DNA from: Sphingobium sp. HWE2-09
GTDB lineage: Bacteria > Pseudomonadota > Alphaproteobacteria > Sphingomonadales > Sphingomonadaceae
DNA: 64,000 nucleotides
NCBI RefSeq assembly: GCF_035989265.1
Contig: NZ_JAYKZX010000003.1
Coordinates: forward strand, 2,480,001 to 2,544,000
Reading direction: 5' to 3'
A program made the translations under genes and the position numbers. The notes below the pieces were generated by a model. The model was not told the origin of the DNA, made no database searches, and saw only the letters and a program-made list of their open reading frames with translations. Shown piece after piece: positions 53,549 to 61,791 of the stretch (positions are counted from its first letter, which is position 1; each line of letters begins with the position of its first letter).

Positions 53549-54240
53549 GCCGCCCAGTTCCGGGTCTGGGCGAAATCGGCATAGGCGTGGCGGCAACGGC
53601 CCCATTCGTCCGCGTCGATGGGCCGACCGCCGAACAGGCTGCGCTCCACGGCCTGCGCGATTTCCGCGAACAGGCGGCGCGGTGCGGACGGGATGCCGTC
53701 GGCGCGGGACAGGTCGCGGCTGGTGAGCGCGGGGCGCACGATCTGCGGGCGGCGGCGGGCCAGATCCTCGACGCTGCGCAGCAGGAGATGGTGGACCGCC
53801 TGCGCATAATGGCCCTGCGCGGCGAGTGCGTCGGCTTCCTCCAGCCAGGCGCGCGCCGGGGCGGCGTCGGGCGTCCAGTCGTCCTCCGCCCCATCGACCG
53901 CCATGGCCGTGCGGCGACGACGCCAGCGCGGCAGGCGCCATTCCCCGTTACGCACCCGGTCCACCACCATCCAGAGGATCAGCAGCGCCAGAACGGCGAT
54001 GATCGTCCACAGGAAGATACGGGCATAGGGCGCATCAGGCATGAAGCTGCCGATCCATCGCAGGAAACGACCGACCGGCGCCAACGCCTTTTCCAGCCAT
54101 TCGCCCAGCGCCTTGAGCCAGGCGGGTGGTGGCTGGCGCGCGGGCGCGGGCATCATGTCGAACTGCACGTCGCCGCCGGACAGCAGCGCGCGATGCGCCG
54201 CGGCCAGTCGATCGTCAGTCATGGAATCTGGTCCGGCCAT
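53545..54240 (-). CDS. DUF4129 domain membrane protein
   Basis: A 231-aa protein with one membrane segment (ARIFLWTIIAVLALLILWMVV) and a C-terminal DUF4129 domain: LEEADALAAQGHYAQAVHHLLLRSVEDLARR, LTSRDLSR and GRCRHAYADFAQTRNW. This domain usually sits near MoxR and transglutaminase-like genes. It is the first gene of the block and overlaps DUF4350 by 4 bp. A 116-bp divergent spacer follows. Confidence 0.82.
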   Translation of the reverse strand: MAGPDSMTDDRLAAAHRALLSGGDVQFDMMPAPARQPPPAWLKALGEWLEKALAPVGRFLRWIGSFMPDAPYARIFLWTIIAVLALLILWMVVDRVRNGEWRLPRWRRRRTAMAVDGAEDDWTPDAAPARAWLEEADALAAQGHYAQAVHHLLLRSVEDLARRRPQIVRPALTSRDLSRADGIPSAPRRLFAEIAQAVERSLFGGRPIDADEWGRCRHAYADFAQTRNWAA

Positions 54241-54356
54241 TACTGCCTACCCCCGTCGCCGCCGACCCTAGCGCCTGATAGCGCGGGCGCAAGCCATTCA
54301 AAGGATGACAAAGTCGGACAGATGCGACAGCATGGGCGGGCAGTAGGAACGGGGGG

Positions 54357-55157
54357 ATGGACAGGATGGCGACGCGAACGGGCTTGGAGGAAGAGCGCGC
54401 TTTTGGGGTCGGACGAGTGCTGAGCCGCGCGTTCGGCACGCTGGGCGACAATCCGGTCGCGACGTTCGGCATCGCGTTTCTGTTCGGGTCGATCCCGCAA
54501 TTTTTCTACAGCTATTTTATCGGTGCGACACTGGCCGGGGCGGACCGGGCCAGCACGATCGCAGCGATCGCCGTGTCGGTCGCGTCGTTCGTCGTCTTCC
54601 TGCTGCTGTCGATGCTGGTGCAGGCGGCGCTGGTGCGGGCGACGCTGGCCTATGGCAAGGGGCAGCGGGCGACATTGGCACAATGTATCGGCACGGGGCT
54701 GGGCAAGGCGGTGCCGCTGATCGGCCTGACGATCCTGCTGATTTTGGGGATCATGGCCGGTTTCACCCTGCTCGTGGTGCCCGGCGTGATGCTGTTCCTG
54801 ATGTGGTCGGTGGCGACGCCTGCGCTGGTGGCGGAAGATATCGGCGTGTTCGCCGCCTTGTCGCGCAGCCGCTTCCTGACCAAGGGGGCGCGGTGGCGCA
54901 TTTTCGGTCTGCAATTGCTGCTGCTGGTGATCGTGTGGCTGATGAGCGCGGCGATGGGCGCGATCATGCTGGCGGCGGGAATTTCGCCGATCTTGGGCAA
55001 CGGGGCGGCCTTTTCCCTGCCCTATCTGCTGGTGTCGGCGATCAGCAATATGCTGGTCATCGCCTTTTGGAGTACGGTGCAGGCGAGCCTCTATATCGAC
55101 CTGAGCGCATGGAAGGACGGGCCGAAGACGCAGGATCTGGCGGATATCTTCGCCTGA
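54357..55157 (+). CDS. Integral membrane protein, unknown function
   Basis: A 266-aa protein with about six hydrophobic segments, similar in layout to the glycerophosphoryl-diester-phosphodiesterase membrane-domain group. It begins MDRMATRTGLEEERAFGVGRVLSRAFGTLGDNPVATFG, a common start of that family, and contains IGTGLGKAVPLIGLTIL and FLMWSVATPALVAEDIGVFAALSRS. No catalytic motif is present. It is convergent with the cobU-like gene. Function unknown. Confidence 0.72.
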   Translation: MDRMATRTGLEEERAFGVGRVLSRAFGTLGDNPVATFGIAFLFGSIPQFFYSYFIGATLAGADRASTIAAIAVSVASFVVFLLLSMLVQAALVRATLAYGKGQRATLAQCIGTGLGKAVPLIGLTILLILGIMAGFTLLVVPGVMLFLMWSVATPALVAEDIGVFAALSRSRFLTKGARWRIFGLQLLLLVIVWLMSAAMGAIMLAAGISPILGNGAAFSLPYLLVSAISNMLVIAFWSTVQASLYIDLSAWKDGPKTQDLADIFA

Positions 55158-55160
55158 CGC

Positions 55161-55682
55161 TTATTTCAGGACCATCGGCAGGCCCGCCGCCACGAATATC
55201 GCGCTGTCGGCGCAGGCGGCCACCGCCTGATTGATGTCGCCCGCCATATCGCGAAAGCGGCGGGCAAGCGCGTTGTCGGGGACGATGCCGAGGCCGACTT
55301 CGTTGGTGACGAGGATGATCCTGCCGGGCGCGTGGGCGATGGCGCTGGTCAGTGCGGTGATGGCCGATGGGACATCCTCTTCGCCGAGCAAAAGGTTGGA
55401 GGCCCACAGTGTCAGGCAGTCGACCAGGATGACGACGTCGGCGCGGCTATGGTCTGTGATCGCAGCGGCCAGCGCGATCGGGGCATCGACCGTGCGCCAG
55501 CGTGGCCCGCGTGTCGCGCGATGGCGGGCGATGCGGTCTTCCATCTCACTATCGAACGCTTGTGCGGTGGCGATGTAGATCAGATCGCCGGGCAACGCTT
55601 CCGCCTGCGCCTGGGCGAAGCGGCTCTTGCCCGAGCGGGCGCCACCCAAAACCAGCAGCGATTTTTCGAATTTATGGATCAT
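55161..55682 (-). CDS. cobU/cobP: Adenosylcobinamide kinase/guanylyltransferase
   Basis: A 173-aa bifunctional enzyme that phosphorylates adenosylcobinamide and forms AdoCbi-GDP in nucleotide-loop assembly. The P-loop is LVLGGARSGKSRFAQ, followed by IYIATAQAFDSEMEDRIARHRATR with the conserved His, VILVDCLTLWASNLL and LVTNEVGLGIVPDN. It is divergent from the aminotransferase gene at 55745, both in cobinamide synthesis. Confidence 0.94.
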   Translation of the reverse strand: MIHKFEKSLLVLGGARSGKSRFAQAQAEALPGDLIYIATAQAFDSEMEDRIARHRATRGPRWRTVDAPIALAAAITDHSRADVVILVDCLTLWASNLLLGEEDVPSAITALTSAIAHAPGRIILVTNEVGLGIVPDNALARRFRDMAGDINQAVAACADSAIFVAAGLPMVLK

Positions 55683-55744
55683 GGTCCGACCGATTTTATG
55701 AGATTTCTATTGTCCTATAGCGCGGGATTGGCGAACGGCAGCCC

Positions 55745-56761
55745 ATGATCGACAAATGCGCACGCAAGCCGCTGGCCGACTGGACCATCCATGGCGGGCG
55801 GCTGTCGGAAGCGCAAAGAGCGTTTCCCGATGCGCCGCTGCCCTGGATCGACCTGTCCACCGGGATCAATCCCGATCCCTGGCCCGGCGTGGCGCAGGTC
55901 GCGATCGATTGGCAGCGCCTGCCCGATGCGGCGGCACTGGCGGAATTGGAAGCGCGCGCGGCGGCGCATTTCGGGGCGACCGGTGGGCATGTGCTGGCAT
56001 TGCCGGGGACGGAGATGGGATTGCGCGGCCTGGCCGTACTGGGCTTGCCCGCGCCGTTCCGCCATGTCGCGCCGGGATACAGCACCCATGGGCAAGCCCT
56101 GCCGGGCAGCCGCGCGATCGGGTTCGATACGGTTGCGGAGGAGGCTGGGCGTGGCGGGACGATCCTGCTCGCCAATCCGGCGAATCCGGACGGGCGGTTG
56201 ATCCCGGCGGGCGACCTTGTGGAAATAGCGGCGGCGCTGGCGCGATCCGGCGGGTGGTTGGTGGTCGATGAGGCGTTTATCGATGCGCATCCGGGCGGTA
56301 GCGTCCTGCCGTTGTTGGCGGAAGAGGCGCCTGTCATCATATTGCGATCCTTCGGCAAATTTTTTGGGCTGGCGGGCGTGCGGCTGGGCTTTGCGGTGGC
56401 CCCGCCTGCGATCATCGCACAGTGGCGGGCAATGCTGGGTAGCTGGCCGGTGTCGGCTGCGGCGATCGCCATCGGTGCGGCGGCCTATGGCGATGCGGAC
56501 TGGATTGCAGCGACCCGTGTGCGGCTGCGGGCGCGGGCCGATGCAATCGACGCGGTGTTGCGGCGGCATGGGTTGGAACCGGGCGGTGCTTCGCCGCTGT
56601 TCCGGCTGGTGGAATGCGATGCTGGCCAGTTGTTCGATCGGTTGGCGCGATGTGGGATACTGACGCGGCCGTTCGCCTACGCACCGCGCTGGCTGCGGCT
56701 AGGGGTGCCGGGGTGCGAGGAAGCATTGGATCGGCTCGATCGCGCGCTGGGCGATGGTTGA
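55745..56761 (+). CDS. cobC: Threonine-phosphate decarboxylase CobC (PLP)
   Basis: A 338-aa class I aminotransferase-fold enzyme of the CobC/CobD type, making (R)-1-aminopropan-2-ol phosphate for the cobinamide side chain. PLP Lys in RSFGKFFGLAGVRLGFAV; DLSTGINPDPWP and NPANPDGRLIP are family blocks. It overlaps the cbiB gene by 8 bp, an expected pair. Some annotators use cobD for this enzyme; naming differs between Pseudomonas and Salmonella systems. Confidence 0.9.
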   Translation: MIDKCARKPLADWTIHGGRLSEAQRAFPDAPLPWIDLSTGINPDPWPGVAQVAIDWQRLPDAAALAELEARAAAHFGATGGHVLALPGTEMGLRGLAVLGLPAPFRHVAPGYSTHGQALPGSRAIGFDTVAEEAGRGGTILLANPANPDGRLIPAGDLVEIAAALARSGGWLVVDEAFIDAHPGGSVLPLLAEEAPVIILRSFGKFFGLAGVRLGFAVAPPAIIAQWRAMLGSWPVSAAAIAIGAAAYGDADWIAATRVRLRARADAIDAVLRRHGLEPGGASPLFRLVECDAGQLFDRLARCGILTRPFAYAPRWLRLGVPGCEEALDRLDRALGDG

Positions 56762-57689
56762 ACCCGTCGCGCTGATGGCGCTGGCGCTGGATGCGGCGAT
56801 CGGCTGGCCTGCGGGCCTGTATCGGCGGATCGGCCATCCGGTGGGGCTGTTCGCGCGGGTGATCGATGCCTGCGAGCGGTGGGGCAATCGGCCGTCGCAG
56901 AGCGCAGTGCGGCGGCGGGCGCAGGGCGTGGCGACGATGGCGCTGCTGATCGGGATCGCGGCAGGTGGTGGCTGGCTGCTGCAATGGGGCATGATGCGCG
57001 CGCTCGGTCCGTGGGGCTGGATCGGGGTGGCGGTGTTGGCCTTTCCCGCGCTGGCGCAGCGCAGCCTGCACGATCATGTCGCGCCGGTGGCCGATGCGCT
57101 GGAGCGCGGCGACCTGCCCGCCGCGCGGCAGGCGGTCGCGATGATCGTCGGGCGGGATGTCGAAGCGCTGGACGCGGCAGGCGTCGGCCGCGCGGCGATC
57201 GAGAGCCTGTCGGAAAGTTACTGCGACGGGGTGGCGGCGCCGCTTTTCTGGCTGTTGTTGCTCGGCCTGCCGGGGGTGTGGGCCTATAAGGCGATCAATA
57301 CCGCCGATAGCCTGATCGGGCATCGGGAGGAGCGCTGGCGCGCCTTTGGATGGGCGGCGGCGCGGATCGACGATGGCGCGAACCTGGTTCCTGCGCGGTT
57401 GGGCGGGGCGTTGCTCTGTGTGGCGGGCGGCGGTGGCTGGGCTGTGATGATGCGCGATGCGCGGCGGCATGCGTCGCCCAATGCGGGCTGGACCGAGGCG
57501 GCGATGGCGGGCGCTCTGGGGCTGCGGCTGGCGGGGCCGGTGAGCTATGATGGTTTCCTGCAGGACAAGCCTTGGATCGGGGATGGGCGCTGCGATGCTA
57601 ATGCTGGTGATATCCGCCGGGCTTTGACGGTCTATCGTCGGGCCTGTCTTTCGCTGTGGGTTTTGGCGGGCGTGGCTGCGTGGGTTTAG
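56754..57689 (+). CDS. cobD/cbiB: Adenosylcobinamide-phosphate synthase CbiB/CobD
   Basis: A 311-aa inner-membrane enzyme that joins aminopropanol (phosphate) to adenosylcobyric acid. Family blocks: LALDAAIGWPAGLYRRIGHPVG, IVGRDVEALDAAGVGRAAIESLSESYCDGVAAPLFW and YKAINTADSLIGHREERWRAFGWAAARIDD. Several hydrophobic segments. Convergent with the ribazoletransferase gene; the stops overlap by 4 bp. Confidence 0.93.
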   Translation: MVEPVALMALALDAAIGWPAGLYRRIGHPVGLFARVIDACERWGNRPSQSAVRRRAQGVATMALLIGIAAGGGWLLQWGMMRALGPWGWIGVAVLAFPALAQRSLHDHVAPVADALERGDLPAARQAVAMIVGRDVEALDAAGVGRAAIESLSESYCDGVAAPLFWLLLLGLPGVWAYKAINTADSLIGHREERWRAFGWAAARIDDGANLVPARLGGALLCVAGGGGWAVMMRDARRHASPNAGWTEAAMAGALGLRLAGPVSYDGFLQDKPWIGDGRCDANAGDIRRALTVYRRACLSLWVLAGVAAWV

Positions 57690-58390
57690 AGTAGCAAGGC
57701 GACCAGCAGGCCGGTTTCGACCAGTTCGATGCCCGCCCCGTGGCAGTCCCCCGATATGCCGCCGACATGGCGTTTGAGCCATAGACTCCAGAGCAGGATC
57801 AACACCGGTGCGGCGAGAATCGCCGGATAGAATGGCGCACTGGCCGTTAGCGCGACAATCCAGACGACGAGGTGGCGGGGTGCGACCCCGTGCCGGAATT
57901 GCGCGCCCAGCCCGGCGTGGAGCGGCGGCAACCAGAGGGTCCAGAACAGCGGCCCGATCCGTGCGGCGCAGGGGATCAGGACCAGCGGCCACAGATCGCC
58001 GGTTTCTTCGAGGGCGTGGAGCAGCACCAGCTTGGCGATGAGTTGCAGCGCGATCGCCATCACGCCAAAGCTGCCGACATGGGGGTCGGCCATGACCGCC
58101 AGGAACCGCGCACGGTCCTGATGCGCCGCGCCGCGGGCGTCGGCGAGGTCGGACAGGCCATCGAGATGTAGCCCGCCGGTGACGCCGACCCAGGCAAGCA
58201 GCGCGCACAAGGCTGCGGTCCAGCTATCGATGCGCAGGCCAAGCGCGGCAACGCCCGCGACTAGCGCACCGATGACCAGCCCGGCGGCAGGGAACCAGCG
58301 CATCGAGCGGGCGAAATCGCCGTCGTTCATTGTCATGCGCGGCATGGGCAGGCGGGTGAGGAACTGCAGGGCGATGACCAGCCCTTTCAC
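57686..58390 (-). CDS. cobS/cobV: Adenosylcobinamide-GDP ribazoletransferase
   Basis: A 234-aa membrane enzyme (called CobV in Pseudomonas, CobS in Salmonella) that links alpha-ribazole to AdoCbi-GDP, the last step of B12 assembly. Signature GGLHLDGLSDLADARG with its acidic residues, FLTRLPMP near the start and SFGVMAIALQLIAKL. Several hydrophobic segments. GTG start at 58390 overlaps the phosphatase gene stop. Not to be confused with the cobaltochelatase CobS at 31241. Confidence 0.93.
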   Translation of the reverse strand: MKGLVIALQFLTRLPMPRMTMNDGDFARSMRWFPAAGLVIGALVAGVAALGLRIDSWTAALCALLAWVGVTGGLHLDGLSDLADARGAAHQDRARFLAVMADPHVGSFGVMAIALQLIAKLVLLHALEETGDLWPLVLIPCAARIGPLFWTLWLPPLHAGLGAQFRHGVAPRHLVVWIVALTASAPFYPAILAAPVLILLWSLWLKRHVGGISGDCHGAGIELVETGLLVALLL

Positions 58391-58959
58391 GCGCACAGGC
58401 CGATGATCTGGGCGGTTGGTCGCGCGCCTGGTTCTCGCCAGATGCGCAGGGACAGCAGGCTGGCATAGGGCAAGTCGATCGTCCACGCCTGCCGCGCGTT
58501 CAGCCCGCACAGATACGCCACCGTCGCCCGCATCGCGCCTGCATGGGTGACGACGAGGGTGGGCTTAGTCAGCGCATCGATCGCAGCGGACACGCGGCGC
58601 GTCAGGGCGGACCAGCTTTCCCCGCCGGGCGGCGGATGGCCTTCGGGGTCGTCCCAGAAACGCGCCAGCGCAGCGCTGTCGATCGCTGCCGGGAGCCGCC
58701 CGTCCCACGCGCCGAAATCCAGCTCGCGCCATCGCGCATCGGTGGTGAGGGGCAGCCCGACCGCGCGCCCGATCGCCTCCCCCGCCAGCCGTGCGCGCGA
58801 CAGGTCGGAGGATAGGAGCGTCTCCACTTCCAACCCCCGCACGCGATCGACGCAGGCGGCGATCCCCTCCAGCGTAGGCTGCGCATCACCATGGCCGATC
58901 AGCCGCCCTGCCCCCTCCGGCGCGCCATGGCGTAGCAGATGGAGGCGGATGGCGCTCAC
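58387..58959 (-). CDS. Histidine phosphatase family, probable alpha-ribazole phosphatase
   Basis: A 190-aa enzyme of the phosphoglycerate-mutase-like histidine phosphatase family. The phospho-His motif is LHLLRHGAPEG; SDLSRARLAGEAIG, WRELDFGAWDG and VVTHAGAMRATVAYL follow. Between a ribazoletransferase and a DMB phosphoribosyltransferase gene, it should remove the phosphate from alpha-ribazole-5-phosphate. Overlaps both neighbours by 4 bp. Confidence 0.87.
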   Translation of the reverse strand: MSAIRLHLLRHGAPEGAGRLIGHGDAQPTLEGIAACVDRVRGLEVETLLSSDLSRARLAGEAIGRAVGLPLTTDARWRELDFGAWDGRLPAAIDSAALARFWDDPEGHPPPGGESWSALTRRVSAAIDALTKPTLVVTHAGAMRATVAYLCGLNARQAWTIDLPYASLLSLRIWREPGARPTAQIIGLCA

Positions 58960-59972
58960 AGGCCTGCGGCCACGCCTGCTTCGGCGAAGGTCGCCATGTC
59001 GTTATGCGCCGCCAGCGCCGCGCGGATGACGCCCACCGCCACCGCCGCGCCGCTGCCTTCGCCCAATCGCATGTTTAGACGCAGCAGGGGGTCAAGGCCC
59101 AGGCGGTCGAGCAGCCGCGCATGGCCGGGTTCGGCGGAACAATGGCCGGCCAGGCAATGGTCGGTGATGGCAGGCACCGCCGCTGCCAGCGGGGCCAGCG
59201 CAGCGCAGCTGATGAACCCATCCAGCACGACGGGGATGCCCAGGCGGCGCGCCGCCAACACGGCGCCTGCGATCGCGGCGATCTCCCGGCCGCCCACGCG
59301 CCGTAGCGTTTCGAACGGACTGTGGGGCGCGGCGGCATGGTGGGCGAGCGCGCGATCGACCACCGCGATCTTGCGCGCCACCCCGGCCATATCCACGCCC
59401 GTGCCCGGTCCCACCCAGGTCTCGCCGCTGCCCCCGAAAGCGCGCGCGGATAGCGCGGCGGCGGCGGTGGAATTGCCGATGCCCATTTCGCCCACGACCA
59501 GCAAGTGCAGGCCCGGCTCGACAGCATCCGCGCCTGCCGACAACGCCGCAAGACACTCCTCTTCATGCATGGCGGGCGCGATCGTGAAATCCGCCGTGGG
59601 AGAATCGAGGTCGAGCGCCACGACCTTCAGGTCCAGCCCCGCCACGCCCGCCAGCGCATTGATCGCTGCGCCACCAGCGGCGAAATTGGCGACCATCGCT
59701 GCCGTCACGCTGGCGGGAAAGGCGCTGACGCCATGGACGACGCAGCCATGATTGCCCGCAAAGATGGCGGCGCGCGCGCGTTCGATCACCGGGCGCGGCG
59801 TGCCCTGCCACCCGGCCAGGAACAGCCCGATTTCCTCCAGCCGCCCAAGCGATCCGACCGGCTTGGTCAGTTGATCCTGCCGCGCGCGGGCCGCCGCGAT
59901 CGCTGTCTTTTCGGGTGCGGACAGGTTGGCGAGCGCCGTGTCGAACGCCGTCACTGTGGGAAAGCGGCTCAT
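58956..59972 (-). CDS. cobT/cobU: Nicotinate-nucleotide:dimethylbenzimidazole phosphoribosyltransferase
   Basis: A 338-aa enzyme (CobT in Salmonella, CobU in Pseudomonas) that activates dimethylbenzimidazole as alpha-ribazole phosphate. Family blocks: QDQLTKPVGSLGRLEEIG, FAGNHGCVVHGVSAFP, VGEMGIGNSTAAAAL and the catalytic Glu region MRLGEGSGAAVAV. ATG at 59972; the longer frame to 60176 lies inside the next gene. Overlaps DUF1636 by 4 bp. Unrelated to cobaltochelatase CobT at 33490. Confidence 0.93.
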   Translation of the reverse strand: MSRFPTVTAFDTALANLSAPEKTAIAAARARQDQLTKPVGSLGRLEEIGLFLAGWQGTPRPVIERARAAIFAGNHGCVVHGVSAFPASVTAAMVANFAAGGAAINALAGVAGLDLKVVALDLDSPTADFTIAPAMHEEECLAALSAGADAVEPGLHLLVVGEMGIGNSTAAAALSARAFGGSGETWVGPGTGVDMAGVARKIAVVDRALAHHAAAPHSPFETLRRVGGREIAAIAGAVLAARRLGIPVVLDGFISCAALAPLAAAVPAITDHCLAGHCSAEPGHARLLDRLGLDPLLRLNMRLGEGSGAAVAVGVIRAALAAHNDMATFAEAGVAAGL

Positions 59973-60376
59973 TCCGCGACGAAGCCGGCGGGCGGCGTGC
60001 GGGTGATGAAATGCCCCTTCACCCCCTGCGGCCATTGCTTGAACGGCACGCGGCCATGCTCGCTGGCGGCATAATGGACCGCATAGTCGAGGATCGCGGT
60101 TGCCGCATCCCGGTCCGCCGCGAACCGACCCAGCACATAGCCGACCTTGCCGGGCGCGCGCAGATGCACGGTACAAAACTCCGTGCAGGCGAACAGGCAG
60201 GGCATTTCCTGCACCGCGATGTCGGCGTAGCGCGCATCACCATCCTTCACCGCGCGCAGCGCCGCGACCAGATGCGCGCCGCCGCGCGTGCCGCTGCCGT
60301 CCTCTTTGTCGCTCGCGCTGTGGCGGCAGGTGTTGCACGCCACGACGGCGGGGCCGTCATCGACCGGGGTCAGCAT
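59969..60376 (-). CDS. DUF1636 family, ferredoxin-like metal-binding protein
   Basis: A 135-aa protein of the DUF1636 family, a small thioredoxin-fold domain that resembles 2Fe-2S ferredoxins. Cysteines are in VVACNTCRHS and PCLFACTEFCTVHL, likely metal or cluster ligands. Such proteins recur in alphaproteobacterial cob operons but their job is unknown; cobalt handling or electron supply are guesses. Overlaps the DMB transferase gene by 4 bp. Confidence 0.8.
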   Translation of the reverse strand: MLTPVDDGPAVVACNTCRHSASDKEDGSGTRGGAHLVAALRAVKDGDARYADIAVQEMPCLFACTEFCTVHLRAPGKVGYVLGRFAADRDAATAILDYAVHYAASEHGRVPFKQWPQGVKGHFITRTPPAGFVAE

Positions 60377-60413
60377 GGATTTGCGTCCTTTGATGGTGGA
60401 ATATTAAGGGCGG

Positions 60414-61034
60414 TCAAAATTCGATCCCCGCCTGCGCTTTCACGCCGGATCGGAAGGGATGCTTGACCATCGTCATGTCGGTGACGAGATCTGCCGCATC
60501 GATCAGCGCGTCAGGCGCGTTGCGGCCCGTGACGATCACATGCTTCATCGGATCGCGCGCGGTCAGCACCGCCAGCACCTCGTCCAGCGGCAGATAGTCG
60601 TAGCGCAGGACGATGTTCAGTTCGTCGGCCAGCACCATATGATAGGATGGATCGGCGATCATCCGCCGCACCTCGTCCCACGCCGCGCGCGCCGCCGCGA
60701 TGTCGCGCGTGCGATCCTGCGTGTCCCAGGTGAAGCCCTCGCCCATAGGCTTGAACGCGACGTTATTTGGGAAGGCGTCGAACACGGTCTTTTCGCCGGT
60801 CGCCATCGCGCCCTTGACGAACTGGACCACGCCGACCTTCATGCCATGGCCGATCGCGCGGACGACCATGCCAAGCGCCGCGCTGGTCTTGCCCTTGCCC
60901 TTGCCGGTGTGGACGATCAGCAGGCCTTTTTCCTGCGTCTTGTTGGCCATGATCTTCGCCTGCGCGGCCTGTTTCTTGCGCATTTTTTCGGCGTGGCGTG
61001 CGTCTTGGGCGCTCGGGCTGGTCTCAGGCAGCAT
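60414..61034 (-). CDS. cobO: Cob(I)yrinic acid a,c-diamide adenosyltransferase
   Basis: A 206-aa CobO/BtuR adenosyltransferase that attaches the 5'-deoxyadenosyl group to cobalt. P-loop LIVHTGKGKGKTSAALGM, then VGVVQFVKGAMATGE, LADELNIVLRYDYLPLDEVL and VIVTGRNAPDALIDAADLVTDM. The N-terminal 30 residues are charged helical. ATG at 61034; its start overlaps cobF by 11 bp. Part of the leftward cob operon. Confidence 0.94.
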   Translation of the reverse strand: MLPETSPSAQDARHAEKMRKKQAAQAKIMANKTQEKGLLIVHTGKGKGKTSAALGMVVRAIGHGMKVGVVQFVKGAMATGEKTVFDAFPNNVAFKPMGEGFTWDTQDRTRDIAAARAAWDEVRRMIADPSYHMVLADELNIVLRYDYLPLDEVLAVLTARDPMKHVIVTGRNAPDALIDAADLVTDMTMVKHPFRSGVKAQAGIEF

Positions 61035-61791
61035 CTTGTTGGTCCTTTCGCATGAGATAGACGTCCATGATCCAGCCATGCTGCGCGCGCAGGGCCGCGC
61101 GTTCCGCCGCGATGCGGGGGGCGACTTCGGCCAGCGGGCCGTGGATCAGCGCTTCGTGCGCCATGCCGAGATAGGCGCCCCACCAGATGGTGACGCGATC
61201 GGGCGGCAGCGTGTCGAAGGCGCAGCCGCCGTCGAGCATGACGACGACCGTATCGGCGCCGGGCGGCCATCCGTGGGCGCGCAGCATCCGGCCCGTCGTG
61301 ATCGTGACTGGTCCGCCCAGCCGGTTGAGCGGGATGGCGTGGGCGGCGGTCAGCGCCTGTATGCTGGTGATGCCGGGGATGACACGCACGGCGACGTCTA
61401 TCCCTGCGTCCGCCAGCCGGTCGATGATGCGAAGGCTGCTGTCATAGAGCGAGGGATCGCCCCAGACGAGCATCGCCAGCTTGCCCCCGTCCGGCAGATG
61501 CGCGGCGATCTGCGCCTGCCATGTCGCCGCGATGGCATCGTGCCAGTCCTGCACCCCGCCCAGATAATCGGCGTCGCCTGCGTCGCGCACCGGCAGGTCG
61601 AACTCCTCGATCCTCACCGGCGCGGTCAGCATCTGTGCGCAGATTGTGCGGCGTAGGTCGATCAGGTCGGATTTGGCGTCGCCCTTGCGCGGCAGCAGGA
61701 TGAGGTCGGCGCGGTTCATCGCCTGCGCCGCCTGCGCGGTCAGATGATCGGAGTTGCCGGTGCCGATGCCGATGAGCGCAAGATCGATCAT
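61024..61791 (-). CDS. cobF: Precorrin-6A synthase (deacetylating) CobF
   Basis: A 255-aa SAM-dependent methyltransferase that methylates C1 and releases acetate from precorrin-5, a reaction of the aerobic B12 route. N-terminal LALIGIGTGNSDHLTAQA, GGKLAMLVWGDPSLYDSS and PLNRLGGPVTITTGRM match the family. ATG at 61791 is within the overlap with cobB (4 bp). Its presence shows that the cluster makes B12 aerobically. Confidence 0.93.
   Translation of the reverse strand: MIDLALIGIGTGNSDHLTAQAAQAMNRADLILLPRKGDAKSDLIDLRRTICAQMLTAPVRIEEFDLPVRDAGDADYLGGVQDWHDAIAATWQAQIAAHLPDGGKLAMLVWGDPSLYDSSLRIIDRLADAGIDVAVRVIPGITSIQALTAAHAIPLNRLGGPVTITTGRMLRAHGWPPGADTVVVMLDGGCAFDTLPPDRVTIWWGAYLGMAHEALIHGPLAEVAPRIAAERAALRAQHGWIMDVYLMRKDQQDAA

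Noticed and set aside
55683..55744. Possible cobalamin riboswitch between the divergent cob genes
   Set aside because: The spacer is only 62 bp and has no B12-box-like GCCACTG; too short for the aptamer. I see none elsewhere in the cob cluster within this window.
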